This document shows positions 21,341 through 33,500 of a stretch of 64,000 nucleotides of DNA, in pieces. A model generated the notes under the pieces. The model saw only the letters and a program-made list of their open reading frames with translations, did no database searches and had not been told where the DNA came from. The DNA lies in assembly GCF_005239225.2 (NCBI RefSeq), contig NC_133297.1, positions 20,200,147-20,264,146 on the forward strand, in the 5' to 3' direction. Both the position numbers and the translations under genes were made by a program. This stretch comes from Populus alba (Eukaryota > Streptophyta > Magnoliopsida > Malpighiales > Salicaceae). The stretch's first letter is position 1; every line of letters starts with the position of its first letter.

Positions 21341-22930
21341 TCATCAGGAAAGTAGTCATCGATTGGTGTAATGTTAGATTTCGAATCTGTTGTCAATCTT
21401 GACAAATGAACTGCGACAACATTTTCGTTGCCTTTCTTGTCTTTAATTGTGATATCAAATTCTTGAAGTAAAAAAATCCACTGCACCAATCTCACCTTAG
21501 AATCTTTCTTAAAAAGAAGATATTTCAATACTGCATGATCACTAAAAACAACAATAGGTGAGCCAACAAAATAAGACCTGAATTTATCACATGCAAATAC
21601 TACTGCAAGTAATTCTTTTTCAGTGGTGGTGTAATTCATTTTAGCATTATTTAAAGTTTACTTGCATAGTAAATCATATAAGGTTTCTTATCTTTTCTAT
21701 CCCAAAACAGCACCCACGACATAATCACTAGCATCACACACTAATTCAAAAGGTTATAATCAATCAGGAGATTGAATGACAGGAGCAGAAGTAAGTAAGT
21801 TTTTAAGTTTAACATAGGCTTTTTCACATTGTTCAGTCCATTCAAAAATATTATCTTTTGTTAGAAGGTTACTCAAGGGCTTAGATATTACACTAAAATC
21901 TTTGATGAACCTTCTGTAAAAACCAACATGTCCTAAGGATGATCTAACATCCTTAATAGATTTTGGTGTTGGTAAGTTGGGAATTAACTCGATTTTAGAT
22001 TTGTCAACCTCAATTCCTTTCGATGAAACAATGTGACCAAGTACAATGCCGTTTATTACCATAAAGTGACATTTTTCCCAATTTAGTATAAGATTTTTCT
22101 CTTCACACCTACTCAAAACCTTTTTTAAGTTAGTTAAACAATCATCAAATGAATCACCAAAAACAGAAAAATTATTCATAAAAATCTCAAGAAAACATTC
22201 AACCATATCATTGAATATGCTAAGCATGCATCTTTAAAACGTGGCTCATGCATTATATAATCCAAAAGGCATCCTTCGATATGCAAAAGTAGCAAATGGA
22301 CATGTGAAAGTAGTCTTCTCTTGATCTTCCAATGCAATTTCAATTTGATTATAACCTCAATAGCCATCTAGGAAACAATAAAATTCATGACCTGCAACTC
22401 TTTCTAGGATTTAATCCATGAAAGGTAAAGGGAAATGATCTTTTCTAGTCATTGAATTAAGTTTCCTATAGTCAATGCACATGCCCCAACCAGTAATAGT
22501 CCTAGTTGGAATTAACTCATTTTTCTCATTTATTATCACAGTGACTCCAGACTTTTTTGGTACAACTTGGGCAGGACTTACCCATTTGCTGTCAGAAATA
22601 GGATAAATGATTCCATTATCTAAAAGCTTAATGACTTCATTTTTCACTACTTCTTTCATATTAGGATTAAGCCTTCGTTGCATTTCTCTAGAGGGTTTAG
22701 CATTTTCCTCCAAATAAATTCTGTGTGTGCAAATCAAAGGGCTAATTCCTTTTATGTCAGCTATGGTCCATCCTAATACATTTTTGTGCATTTTCAGAGT
22801 CTGTAATAACTTACCTTCTTGATGTGCATTAGGTTTGGAAGAGATTATTATTGGAAAAGTTTCATTTTCTCCCAAAAATGAGTATTTGATATTCAATGGT
22901 AACAACTTCAAATCAGGTTTTAGTGGTTGA
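21341..22930 (-). pseudogene. A2 reverse transcriptase and RNase H
   Basis: The RT start shows LLPLNIKYSFLGENETFP and the ISPLICTHRI, YPISDSKWVSPAQVVPKKSG and MCIDYRKLN blocks (22911-22411). The active-site block reads EIFMNNFSVFGDSFDD (about 22165-22190): both catalytic Asp residues of FMDD have become Asn. Thumb motifs [14 protein letters not shown] follow. RNase H has MNYTTTEKELLAVVFACDKF and SDHAVLKYLL. Stops and frameshifts lie near 22400, 22230 and 21650-21760. The catalytic loss alone would abolish RT activity. Confidence 0.86.
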
Positions 22931-23700
22931 ACACTTAAAGGTATTGACTCAATTGATCATGGTGGCAATTCCTTAATTTGTGGTCTCCAATTACATGCCT
23001 TTAATTCCTCCTAAAAGTAGACCATTTGCAAATCATCAGATTCATCAATCTCAGTTTCACTAGAAATGGTTTGAAATTGATCATGAACTAATTTTTCAAT
23101 AAAGTCCACTTCCTGTAAATCATTATTATCTCTAGGTTGCTTGTAAATGTTGAAAATATTCATCTCCAATGTCATGTTTCCAAATGATAGCTTCATCAGT
23201 CCATTCCTACAATTAATCAATGCATTAGAAGTGGCAAGAAATGGACATCCTAAAATGATAGGAATTGAATTACATGCTTCAACAGGTTGTGTATCCAAGA
23301 CAACAAAATCTATAAGGTAAATGAATTTATCAACTTGTACTAACACATCCTCAACTATTCCTCTAGGCACTTTTACCGATCTATCAGTAAGTAAAAGAAT
23401 TACAGAGGTTGGTTTTAACTCACCTAGATTGAGACTTTAAAAGACTGAATATGGAAGTAAATTCACACTAGCTCCAAGATCAAGTAAGGCTCTTTCAATT
23501 TTATGTTCTCCAATAAAGCAAGAAATTGTAGGACAACCAAGGTCTTTATATTTCAAAGCATTATTGTTCTGAAGAATGACACTTACTTGTTCGACTAAAC
23601 AGGCTTTCTTTTTTACATTCAATTTTCTCTTCACAATGCACAAATCTTTCAAAAATTTAGCATAAGAGGGAACTTGTTTCATAGCATCCAATAAAGGTAT
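22931..23700 (-). pseudogene. A2 aspartic protease
   Basis: The active site is LLDLGASVNLLPYSVF (about 23437-23485), with D-L-G-A as in Athila-type proteases. ADRS and VPRGIVEDVLVQVDKFIY follow, then IPIILGCPFLATSNALINCR. One stop lies near 23437-23400 and a few frameshifts are present. The N-terminal lead-in (DAMKQVPSYAKFLKDLC) is conserved between families A and B. Confidence 0.82.
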
Positions 23701-25268
23701 ATTGATCCTTACCTATTTGAAAGTTTCAAAGATTTCAGAGTTATGATTGACTTTCCTTTGTTTGGTCATGGCATGAGGAAATGGGAGTGCTGGTGGGGAA
23801 TCAACCTCAACCTTTTCTTTGCAATGTTCAAGTTCAACCTCTTCCTTACCCTCAGAGATAGACTTATCATCTTTCTCACAAGGTTTAAGAGTGGGTTTTT
23901 TAATAACTTTACCACTACAAAGAGTGATGACTGATTTAACTTGATCCATGTGTTGGCTTCCGGAACTACTTGTATTTACATTGTATTGCCCCTTTGGATT
24001 TTGTTATGGTTGAGATGGAAACTTACCTTTCTCTTGGAAACTGAGAGCAGATGTCAATTTTGAAAGAATATCTTTAAAATCTATCATGCTTTGAGCAAGT
24101 TTAGTGTTGATTGGTTCCTGCTTTCAATGAATGCATGCAATGTTTCCTCAAGATTTTTTCTAGAAAGGGGAGCATAAGGAGGTGCATATCCATGAGAATT
24201 TTTAAAATTATAGTGTGCTTGAAACGGTAGCTGTGAAGTTTGTGCATTGTTGCTATCACTTTTCAAACTAAAATTTGGGTGATTTCTCTAACCAGGGTTA
24301 TATGTTTGTGAGTATGGGTTATGGTTCGACCTTTGAAAACTGTTTAAAGCATGGGCTTGTTTATGGAGGCATTCCCTAAAAGAAGGCAAAGTTGAACAAT
24401 CATTTATTGAGTGTTCATTAGTTTCACATATTTGACACACAATGTCTTGAAGAGATTTTAATTGACCACTCTTTTTCAATTCAAGTGCGTTGACTTTTCT
24501 AGCTAAAGATGCAAACTTGGCTTGGAGGTCATGATCTTCCCTAAGGTTGTGCATACCTCCACTAGATGTATGAGGTTGAGTTTTACTTGGTGCCTCATAA
24601 GTACCTGTGGTGTCCTAATTTTGAGCATTTTCGGCTAACAAGTCCAGGTACTCTATTGCTTCATTATGGTCTTTATCTTCAAAAGTTTCATTGCACATTC
24701 CTCTAGGTGTTAACACTTCATAAAAATATGAAACCAATCTCCATGTTTCAAAACCATCATGAGGGCAAGTATTAAGCAAGTCTTGATACCTATCCCAACA
24801 TTAGTAAAATGTTTCTCCTAGGTTTTGAGTGAAAGTGATTATTTGTCTTTTGAAACAGTTTGTTCTATGAGACGGAAAAAGCTTCTTTAAAAATTGTTAT
24901 TGCATTTCATCCCAAGCATGAATAGATCCTTGTCTCAAATTTTATAGCCATGTTTTAGCTTTATCTTTTAATGAAAAAGGAAAAAGGTTTAATCTAATGG
25001 TGTTCATGCTACAATTTGAGTCATTATAAGTGTTATAGACCTCCTCAAATTCCCTTAAATGCAAGTATGGATTTTCTAGGTCTAAGCCATGAAAAGAAGA
25101 TAAAAGTTGAATAATGCCTGACTTCAAATTAAAATGAGATGCATTAAGAGGGAAAACTATGCATGAGGGTGCACTTGTTCTTGTGGGATTCATGTGGTCT
25201 CTAAGTGTTCTCACACGGTTATTCTCATCATTCTCATTATGAAGTGATTGGTTATCTTTTTCGGCCAT
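23701..25268 (-). pseudogene. A2 gag
   Basis: The start at 25268 (MAEKDNQSLHNEND) is chosen because A1 and A3 begin in the same way; the upstream codons are leader. Blocks in order are NPTRTSAPSC, LHLREFEEVYNTYND, KDKAKTWL (stop at 24942 from a frameshift), RQFFPSHR-type capsid core, the zinc knuckle CQICETNEHSINDC at about 24390-24440, NHNPYSQTYNPG, and ITLCSGKVIKKPTL. Several stops are present, including one where Trp is expected. No slippery site between gag and pol is evident; family members read gag-pol as one frame. Confidence 0.85.
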
Positions 25269-25474
25269 ATTTTCTGAAAATGATGAGGATACCCTACAAA
25301 GTCTACCACTTAATGTACGTGACCAAACTCTCATGCACATATAAGAAGAGAATAAAAGGAAGAAAAGAAAAGAGAAGAAAAAGAAAAAAAAACAAAGGAA
25401 ACATAAGTTAGATAAAATGAAAAGTGAAAAGAGAAAATAAAATAAATATTATAATTTATATAAGAATTTACCTC

Positions 25475-25491
25475 CTCGGCAACGACGCCAG
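25475..25491 (-). other. A2 primer-binding site (tRNA-Asp type)
   Basis: On the minus strand TGGCGTCGTTGCCGAGG starts five bases after the LTR end. It matches the TGGCGCCGTTGCCGGGG site used by Athila-like elements (tRNA-Asp), with two changes. It fixes the element's orientation. Confidence 0.8.
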
Positions 25492-25496
25492 GAACT

Positions 25497-25666
25497 GACA
25501 CGACCAAAAGATTGATATCTTCTCCCAAGTGCAAGAGTGTCGAAGTAATAAATAATCCGGCAAGACCGAGTTAGAACCACAAGGAGGTTAACTATATAAA
25601 TTATAAATAACAACAACACAACAATAACAACAACAACCATAATAATAATAACAATTAGTATTAATA

Positions 25667-25701
<35 letters not shown>

Positions 25702-25984
25702 GATAGTAATAATAATAATAAAGAGGATTTTGAGATGTAAGATTAACGTGATGATTAAACAAAAACAAATATCAAGGTTAGAGGATCCACTAATGGTACT
25801 TCAAACAAGTATAGTATAAACTTTTATTACTCAACTGGAAACCACACACAAAGGAGGTTCCAATCAGATTATAAATTGTTAACATGATTACATTAATTAT
25901 CTTATTCGAGTAATGCCAATACTTGTAAATATTATCAGGTATTCATGGTGATAGCTTATGTTAACAACAAATCAAGTTCCTTTC
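25497..25984 (-). repeat. A2 5' LTR, truncated by B1
   Basis: It starts TGACACGACCAAAAG next to the primer site and runs 488 bp until a family B LTR begins at 25985. It includes the trinucleotide tract (about 25605-25730). The missing remainder would resume after B1, but that end was deleted (see the junction near 59250). Confidence 0.88.
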
Positions 25985-27602
25985 TGTTGTGATGTCGCGG
26001 TCGCACAAATTAATTACCCTAGATTAAAACACAACACACAAGATAGTATACAGCAAGCAAGGGGTCGATCCCACGAGGAAGATTTAGTTCAGATTTTTAT
26101 GCTATATGGTATGCAATTTAGGGGGGTTTGGATGTTATATAGGCTAAAGCAAAATAAAACAGAAAACTATCAAACAGAATTTAATAAAATCAGAAAATTA
26201 TCAAGAGAACAAACCTTGGTCGCAATCACACATCCACCTATAGAAATTAGAACTAATCCTTGAAACAAAACTCCAATTTATATTCTGGATTTTTATCTTT
26301 TCTTAATGTTGGTTAATTAACAGATCCGCCATATAACTAACCCTAACCAACAAATAATCACAGTGTCCGCACTAATGATTTAATCCAATAGTAACCTTAA
26401 GATCTAGATAAGTTCATTAATCTTAACAACCAAGTTGTCTACTTATGTTGCTTTGATCGAATGTTCTCCCTAAGTTTAATAACGTAGTTCCGCTACAATT
26501 ATCAAACTTAGTTGCTTCACAAGTTTACATACCACAACTCCGGTTTTGATATCAAACTTAGCAATAAATTGTCTACAATAATAACTTAGAGTCCGCTCTA
26601 GCAATTAAAATAAACAATCATAGGAAAAATAAGCATAGGAGAACAGACATATTCATCATATAAATTGAAAAGAAAAGGTAAAATAGATCTCACAGTTCTT
26701 AAAATCCGAAGGTTTCCGTGTCCTTGCAACCAAGAAATTGAGTTTAGCCTTGCATGTTTGTTGAACAACAAATAAAAAAGATGGAAGAATGCATGATTTA
26801 GGGTTTCTTAGAGGAGGGGGGCGTTTTTCTCTTGTTGGCTGGCTGCCCCCCTTCTTTTCTCTCATTCTTTTTATATGTTAGGAAACTCTAATCTCTATTT
26901 TACAAAATAGTCCTCCCTTAAGTAGACAGTTTACATTTAAGTAGTTCAATAACTATTTTCCTAAAAAAGGAGAATAGCTTGCATGAAATCTTCAATCTTT
27001 GACTTAGAGGAGCTAAATTGCTGAAATAAAAACTTGGATGTCGGTTTAGATGCTTCGGAATGTAATTTGGACTCGTTTCTTTACGAAACCTGTTTGCTGG
27101 CAGAATTCAGTAGTCATCTTTGAAAAATCATATCTCCCTCATATGACATCGTTTTTAGTTGAAATTTGGAGCGTTTATAGGCCTTTGAGTTAGGAATCCA
27201 AAACAATTGATTTTGAATCAAATGGACTTTTGTAGCTCTAGATATTCAAGTCGGAATGACCGAAGGTCAACATTGGCAGATTGCGAGATTTGACTTTAAA
27301 AGCTTCAATTTCCATGCTCTTTCTTATTTATTATCTTGCCTTAGATGTCCAGAAAAGTATGGGTGTTAGCTTTTTAATGCCACTGGAATCACTTCATTTT
27401 GACCTTTAGAGCTCACGCTCTGCACAAAACATCGACTGAACGTCAAATCTGCCATTTACCTTCAATTTACTCCTTTTTGCATCTTTGATCCAAAAATGCC
27501 TTCAAAACATAAAACAAAGAATATCAAGGCATTTTATATATAAAACATAGGCAAAACACTAGTTAAATGTGGGTGAAACTATCGAATAATATGGTTGCAT
27601 CA
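25985..27602 (-). repeat. B1 3' LTR
   Basis: It runs TGTTGTGATGTCGCGG to GGTTGCATCA (1618 bp), the reverse complement of the family B LTR. The left flank CTTTC (25980-25984) is the presumed target copy. The TATA box (TATAAAAA, minus) is at 26868-26875. B1 is a minus-strand element inserted in the A2 5' LTR. Confidence 0.9.
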
Positions 27603-29096
27603 AATACCCCCACACTTAGCTCTTGCTCGTCCTCGAGAGAGGATAGGTAAAATCAAATTGAAGTTAAATTAAATCAAATCACTATGACTAATCTCCTAAT
27701 CTCCCATCAATATCCAAGAATATATGCATTATAAACAAGAACACAATTAAGAAGGATAAAGAGTATAAATTTTCATGAATTTATTTACATGCAAACTTCA
27801 AAACTCAATTAATTGTCGGGATTTAAATGAAATCTGTGCCATGCCAAAGTGATAGGTCCTCTCATTGATATACACTCCAACACTCACATGTTTAGGGCTT
27901 ATGTGTTTAAATCTCTCAAATTCAATCAATGAATATGTTCTACCATAAGCTTGCTCTTCAATCTCATCTCCATTACTAACATATTACAAGCAATGCATGA
28001 ATCAAAAGGTCTTATTTCCGGTTGTAATGGGGCTAAGGTTAAGGTGAGGTAAAAGAGAGTAAAAGAGAAGGTACAAACCAAAGAAAGTAGAGCATTCTCA
28101 AAAATGATATTTCAAACAAGATATTCCATCAAAGCACATAAATTTTCCATCTTTAATCACCAATGCTTAACTTCTTTTGATTTTAAGCTCTTTCAACATA
28201 AAATCTTAAGAACATGAAGGAACACTTCTTTCTTTCTTTCTTTTGTTTTTGTTTTTTTTTTTTTTTTTCACCTTTGGCAACTTTGCCCATATTTTCATCA
28301 AACATCACTTCTTCTTTCTTTTCACATAATTTCCAACCATAATTCCATGAGATATCACAAGTATATGCTCTACTAATTCTTGGCCAGGGGAAAAGGAAAA
28401 CATATAAAAAGTTAAGGCTTATACATGGATAAAGCAAAGAAAAGATAAACAAGCTCAAAAGGGGCTCACTAAGGATAATATGCTTTAGGTTGGCTTTTTG
28501 GCTCAAATGGTTAAAATTCATAATGCCTTTATCATTCATGTATATATGTAATGCGAATGTAATCTCAACAAGATATGAAGCAAGTTCTAGAGATACATAT
28601 CATTGAAAGAATGCACACTCAAAGAATATAATGTTGAAGGCTCAAAAGCTTACATTGGTATAACACTATAAAGTCAACATGGCATATTCTCAAAGTCAAT
28701 CCCTAAACCAATTAAACCTTAAAATTTGCATGCATACTCCTTCATTTGATTTATATCTTCATCTATCTCAATTAATTCTCATACATAATACTCATATTCT
28801 CAAAAACCAATGGGAGTTAAAAAGATCAAACACAATTTTTTTTTTAAAAGAACAACAAAGAAAACTAAAATAAGAAAACCAAAATTCTCCCAATACCCCC
28901 ACACTTAAAACACAACATTGTCCTCAATGTTGAAATAAAAGCAAAGGAACATAAGAGAATGACAGAAAATAAATTAAAATGCAAAAAAATAAAAGATAAC
29001 GAAAAAGAAAGCAAATCTAATTTTTTTTCTTTTTGTGCTGGGTTGCCTCCCAGCAAGCGCTTTTGTTTTATGTCATTGGCTCGACATGTTGCATGC
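27603..29096 (-). other. B1 3' untranslated region
   Basis: Directly next to the LTR the minus strand reads GAGCTAAGTGTGGGGGTATT, the terminal polypurine tract. About 1.28 kb upstream of it, AACATTGTCCTCAATGTT (hairpin, from 28912) and a second AAGTGTGGGGGTATT occur. GCTGGGTTGCCTCCCAGC (29037-29054) is a perfect 6-bp stem just after the pol stop. There is no conserved frame; the region matches 36171-37654 of B2. Confidence 0.8.
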
Positions 29097-29141
29097 CTAT
29101 TCTTCATAGATTGGTTCATCTAACTCTGCAGATGCGGTGAC
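29097..29141 (-). pseudogene. B1 pol C-terminal codons
   Basis: The minus strand reads ELDEPIYEE and a stop (29097-29099), matching ELAEPIYEE at the end of B2 pol. B2 enters at 29142. GTGAC (29137-29141) against GTGAG on the right side is the target duplication with one mutation; copy Y has GTGAG on both sides. Confidence 0.85.
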
Positions 29142-30761
29142 TGATGCAACCATATTATTCGATAGTTTCACCCACATTTAACTAGTGTTTTGCCTATGTT
29201 TTATATATGAAATGCCTTGATATTCTTTGTTTTATGTTTTGAAGGCACTTTTGGATGAAAGATGCAAAAAGGAGTAAATTGAAGGTAATTGGCAGATTTG
29301 ATGTTCAGTCGATGTTTTGTGCACAACGTGAGTTCTAAAGGTCGAAATGAAGTGATTCCAGTGGCATTAAAAAGCTAACATCTATACCTTTCTGGACATC
29401 TAAGGCAAGACAATAAAATAAGGAAGAGCATGGAAATCGCAGCTTTCAAAGTCAAATCTCGCAATCTGCCAATGTTGACCTTCGGTCATTCCGACTTGCA
29501 TATCTAGAGCTACAAAATTCCAATTGATGCAAACTCAATTTTTTTCGATTCCTAACTCAAAGGCCTATAAACGCTCCAAATTTCAACCAAAAACGATGTC
29601 ATATGAGGGAGATATGATTTTTCAAAGATGACAACTGAATTCTGCCAGCAAACAGGTTTCGTGAATAAATGAGTCCAGATTACGTTCCGAAGCATCTAAA
29701 CCGACATCCAAGTTTTTATTTCAGCAATGTAGCTCCTCTAAGTCAAAGCTTGAAGATTTTATGCAATGCTATTTCTCCTTTTTTAGGAAAATAGTTATTG
29801 AACTACTTAAATGTAAATTGTCCACTTAAGGGAGGACTATTTTGTAAAATAGAGATTAGGGTTTCCTAGCATATAAAAAGAATGAGAGTAGAGAAGGGGG
29901 GCAGCCACCCAAGAGGAGAAAAACGCCCCCCTACTCTAAGAAACCCTAAATCATGCATTCTTCCATCTTATTGATTAGTTGTTCAACAAACATGCAAGGC
30001 TAAACTCAATTTCTTGGTTGCAAGGACACGGAAACCTTCGGATTTCAAGAACTGTGAGATCTATTTTACCTTTTCTTTTCAGTTTATATGATGAATATGT
30101 TTGTTCTCCTATGCTTATTTTTCCTATGATTGTTTATTTTAATTGCTAGAGCGGACTCTAAGTTATTATTGTAGATAATTTATTGCTAAGTTTGATATCA
30201 AAATCGAAGTTGTGGTATATGAACTTGTGAAGCAACTGAGTTTAATAATTGTAGCGGATCTATGTTATTAATCTTAGGGAGAACATTCGATCAAAACAAC
30301 ATAAGCAGACAACTTGGTTGTTAAGATTAATGAATTTATCTAGATCTTAAGGCTGCCATTGGATTAAATCATTAGTGCGGACACTGTGATTATTTGTTGG
30401 TTAGGGTTAGTTATACGGCGGATCCGTTAATTAACCAATGTTAAGAAAAGATAAAAATTCAGAATATAAACTGGAGTTTCATTTCAAGGATTAGTTCTGA
30501 TTTCTATAGGTGGATGTGTGCTTGCGACCAAGGTTTGTTCTCTTGATAATTTTCTGATTTTATTAAATTTTGTTTGATAGTTTTCTGTTTTATTTTTCTT
30601 TAGCCTATATAACATCCAACCCCCCCAAATTGCATAACGTATAGCAAAAAATCTTAACTTGAATCTTTCTCGTGGGATCGACCCCTTGCTTGCTCTATAC
30701 TATCTTGTGTGTTGTGTTTGAAGCTAGGGTAATTAATTTGTGCGACCGCGACATCGCAACA
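29142..30761 (+). repeat. B2 5' LTR (copy X)
   Basis: It runs TGATGCAACCATATT to CATCGCAACA (1620 bp). The TATA box is at 29872-29879, followed by AAACCCTAAATCATGC in the presumed transcribed leader. Diagnostic variants GCACAACG and GAGTTCTA are shared with the 5' LTR of copy Y, not with its own 3' LTR. Confidence 0.93.
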
Positions 30762-30766
30762 AATTT

Positions 30767-30786
30767 TGGCGTCGTTGCCGGAGAAG
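30767..30786 (+). other. B2 primer-binding site (copy X)
   Basis: TGGCGTCGTTGCCGGAGAAG begins five bases after the LTR. It is the tRNA-Asp-type site of Athila-like elements with small changes. Confidence 0.8.
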
Positions 30787-31144
30787 TAATTTTAGTTGAT
30801 TCTTGTGCTTTTACTGTTATTTTTAGTTGCTGTGATTGTTATTTATATTTCTGGAAAAAAAAAAAAAAGAATTTTTGCTTGCGGCGGTACTGGTCACTTG
30901 CGGCAACGATACTGTTCAAAACAGATTTTTTGGTGGAATTAGGTTTTGGCCTTTTGTTTTTTGAAGGAAAACGACGTTCTAAACAGGACTAGTGGTAAAC
31001 CACTAGCCCCACTCTATCAAGGCCAAATTCCGCTTTTTTAGAGTTTTTAGGCAGTTTTAGTTTTCTAACGTAAGATTTTCGTACAATTTGCATTGTTTTC
31101 GATCTCTTGCGTGGTTGGTTTCTTTTGAGTTTTCTTGATGCTTT

Positions 31145-32383
31145 ATGTCAGTAACCCATTCTACTAATCAAAGTCAAGTGCAGTTAGATCTCGAAATAGA
31201 AAAAACTTTACGCAGGTTACGAAAGGAAGCTCGCCTCAACACCATGGCTAATGCACGACAACAAACACTCAAGGAGCTTGCTGCTCCTAACATGGAAAAT
31301 CAGCCATTGTGCATAAACATCGACAATAGTGTAAACTTTGAGCTCAAATCTGGTTCTATACATCTGCTACCAACATTTAATGGTCTTGCAGGAGAAGATC
31401 CTCATACTCATCTCAAGGAGTTCCATATGGTTTGTGTTGGCATGAAACCGAATGGAGTTGACGAAGAACAAGTTAAGTTGAAAGCTTTCCCTTTCTCTTT
31501 AAAAGGGGCAGCAAAGGTATGGCTTTTCTCCATTCTCCCAGGTTCAATTGGAACTTGGAATGGCATGAAAAAGATCTTCCTTGAGAAGTATTTCCCAGCA
31601 TCTCGAGTTGCCAACATAAGAAAAGAAATATGTGGGATTCGACAATCTCATGGAGAGACACTTTCCGAGTATTGGGAAAGATTTGAGCAACTGTGTATTC
31701 AATGCCCTCATCATCAAATACCCGATCAGCTGCTCATTCAATATTTCTATGAAGGATTGATACCTACTGACCGTAGTATCATTGATGCTGCAAGTGGAGG
31801 GGCATTGGTAGATAAGACACCCGAGGCTGCACGCCAATTGATCTCAAATATGGCAGCCAACTCGAAACAATTTGGCACGCGAAGAGACTTCGCAAACAAA
31901 CGAGTAAATGAGGTAAGTATTTCTAACCTTGAGAATAAAGTTAATGATCTTACTTCTCTTGTGCGTTCTTTGGCTTGTGACAATGTACAACAGGTGAAAG
32001 CTTGTAGCATATGCTCCTTACAAGGACATGCTTCAGATATGTGCCCAACAATGCAAGAAGATTACATTGAACAAGCTAATGCAGTTGATGGAGCATTTAA
32101 TGGACAACCTCAGTGTAAGTATGATCCTTTTTCCCACACGTACAATCCTGGATGGAGAGATCATCCTAACCTACGGTATGGGAACCAACCTCAACAAGGC
32201 AATCAAGGCCGACAATTCCATCCCAATGGATTTCAGCCCCAACAGAATTATCAAGCGAGACAGCCCCCTCCATTCACAAACTCCAATGTTATGGGGTCGT
32301 CATCCACTGATGATCTTCGTGAGATGATGAAAACTTTGGCTTCTAACACTGTGACTTTGCAACAAAATGTCATGTCTTTTTAA
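31145..32383 (+). pseudogene. gag: B2 gag (copy X)
   Basis: An open frame of 412 residues begins MSVTHSTNQSQVQ, about 380 bp after the LTR. The capsid blocks are SGSIHLLPTFNGLAGEDPH, KAFPFSLKGAAKVWL, FLEKYFPASRVANIRKEI and YEGLIPTDRSIID. The zinc knuckle CSICSLQGHASDMC (C-x2-C-x4-H-x4-C) is at residues 287-300, followed by a Gln/Asn/Pro-rich tail with HTYNPGWRDHPNLRYGNQ. The TAA at 32381 falls in MSF-stop-ETRSS, where B1 has Gln, so it is a mutation and gag originally ran into protease. Copy Y shares this stop. Confidence 0.88.
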
Positions 32384-33500
32384 CAGGAAACAAGGTCAAG
32401 TATTCACAACTTGGAGAAGCAAATGGGGCAAGTAGCTTCAAGTGTGGGGAAATTGGAAGCACAAATGAATGGAAAATTGCCCTCCCAAGCATTGAATCCA
32501 AAAGAGAATGTTAGTGCGATCATGCTGCGAAGTGGGAAAGAACTTGAAGAGAAAAGGTTAAAACAAATTGAGATGGAGGAAGAAGAAGAGATAGAAACTG
32601 AATTGAGTACAAAGAAGGAACATCCTCCTTCTCCACAAACTGAAACAAAGACCAACACTCCAAAGGTAACTCCTCACTTAATGAATTCTAGTTTTAAAAC
32701 AATTCCACCCTTTCCTATGAGTTCTTCTAGGTCAAAGAAAGAGGACAAAGAAAAAGAGGTTTTAGAGGTCTTCAAGAAAGTAGAACTCAACATTCCTTTA
32801 CTTGATGCTATCAAACAAATTCCTAAGTATGCTAAATTTTTGAAAGAGTTGTGTACTACCAAGAGAGCTTTCAAACTGAAAGGTCATGAAATGGTAAGTA
32901 TGGGTGAAGTTGTATCTGCTGTTGTTCAAAAGAATATGCCTTTAAAGCAAAAGGACCCAGGTGCGTTTACTATCCCATGTGTTATTGGTAATGCTAGTTT
33001 CAAAAGGGCCTTGTGTGATTTAGGTGCATCCATTAGTGTTATGCCTAAACATGTTTATGATTCTCTTAGTCTTGAGCCTTTGAATAAAACTAGCATTGTA
33101 ATACAACTTGCGGATCGTAGTTTTGTTTACCCACTTGGTGTGATAGAAGATGTCCTAGTCAAGATTGATAGTTTGATCATTCCATGTGATTTTTATGTTC
33201 TTGATATGGAACATGATTCTTGTGATTCATCAAACAGCACTTATATATTGTTTGGGAGACCATTCTTGAAAACTGCCTATCCAAAGATTGATTGTGGTAA
33301 GGATACTTTGTCTATGGAAGTAGGAGATGAAAAGATTGAATTTAATTTTCATGATGCAATGAAATATCCTTATAGCAATGTTTATTCTATCACATGCTAT
33401 AACCAAGTTGATAAGTGTGTGCAGCAAGTTTTTGATTTTGATTGTGAGGATGGATTAAGAGTAGCTTTGAGCTATGGCTATGATGTTATCGAGATAGAAG
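32384..33500 (+). pseudogene. B2 gag tail and aspartic protease (copy X)
   Basis: The frame (from 32411) covers a coiled, charged tail (EKQMGQVASSVGKLEAQMNG, MLRSGKELEEKR), the conserved LDAIKQIPKYAKFLKELC lead-in, then the protease active site [18 protein letters not shown] (Asp at codon 203, 33017). The later blocks are [20 protein letters not shown] and [11 protein letters not shown]. It is the only open part of copy X that keeps a full protease. Confidence 0.85.

Larger units (their letters stand above)
15432..25984 (-). mobile_element. A2: Athila-like element with extra cargo genes, minus strand
   Basis: The element reads right to left: 5' LTR (25497-25984, truncated by B1), primer site, gag, protease, RT/RNase H, integrase, a Cys-rich cargo gene, a LOG-like cargo gene, 3' untranslated region and 3' LTR (15432-17075). 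The internal region is about 8.4 kb. It lies inside A1 gag. The tRNA-Asp-type primer site, FMDD-class RT and NPGWRNHP-type gag point to the Athila lineage. No env-like frame is present; the cargo takes its place. All frames are interrupted, so this is a dead copy, but it is the most complete family A member in the window. Confidence 0.9.

Noticed and set aside
26656..26865. Minus-strand 69-residue frame in the B1 LTR
   Set aside because: It lies across the TATA and leader region of an LTR and is not kept open in other B LTRs.
31408..32010. Minus-strand frames opposite B2 gag
   Set aside because: They are antisense shadows. They recur in copy Y only because the DNA is the same.
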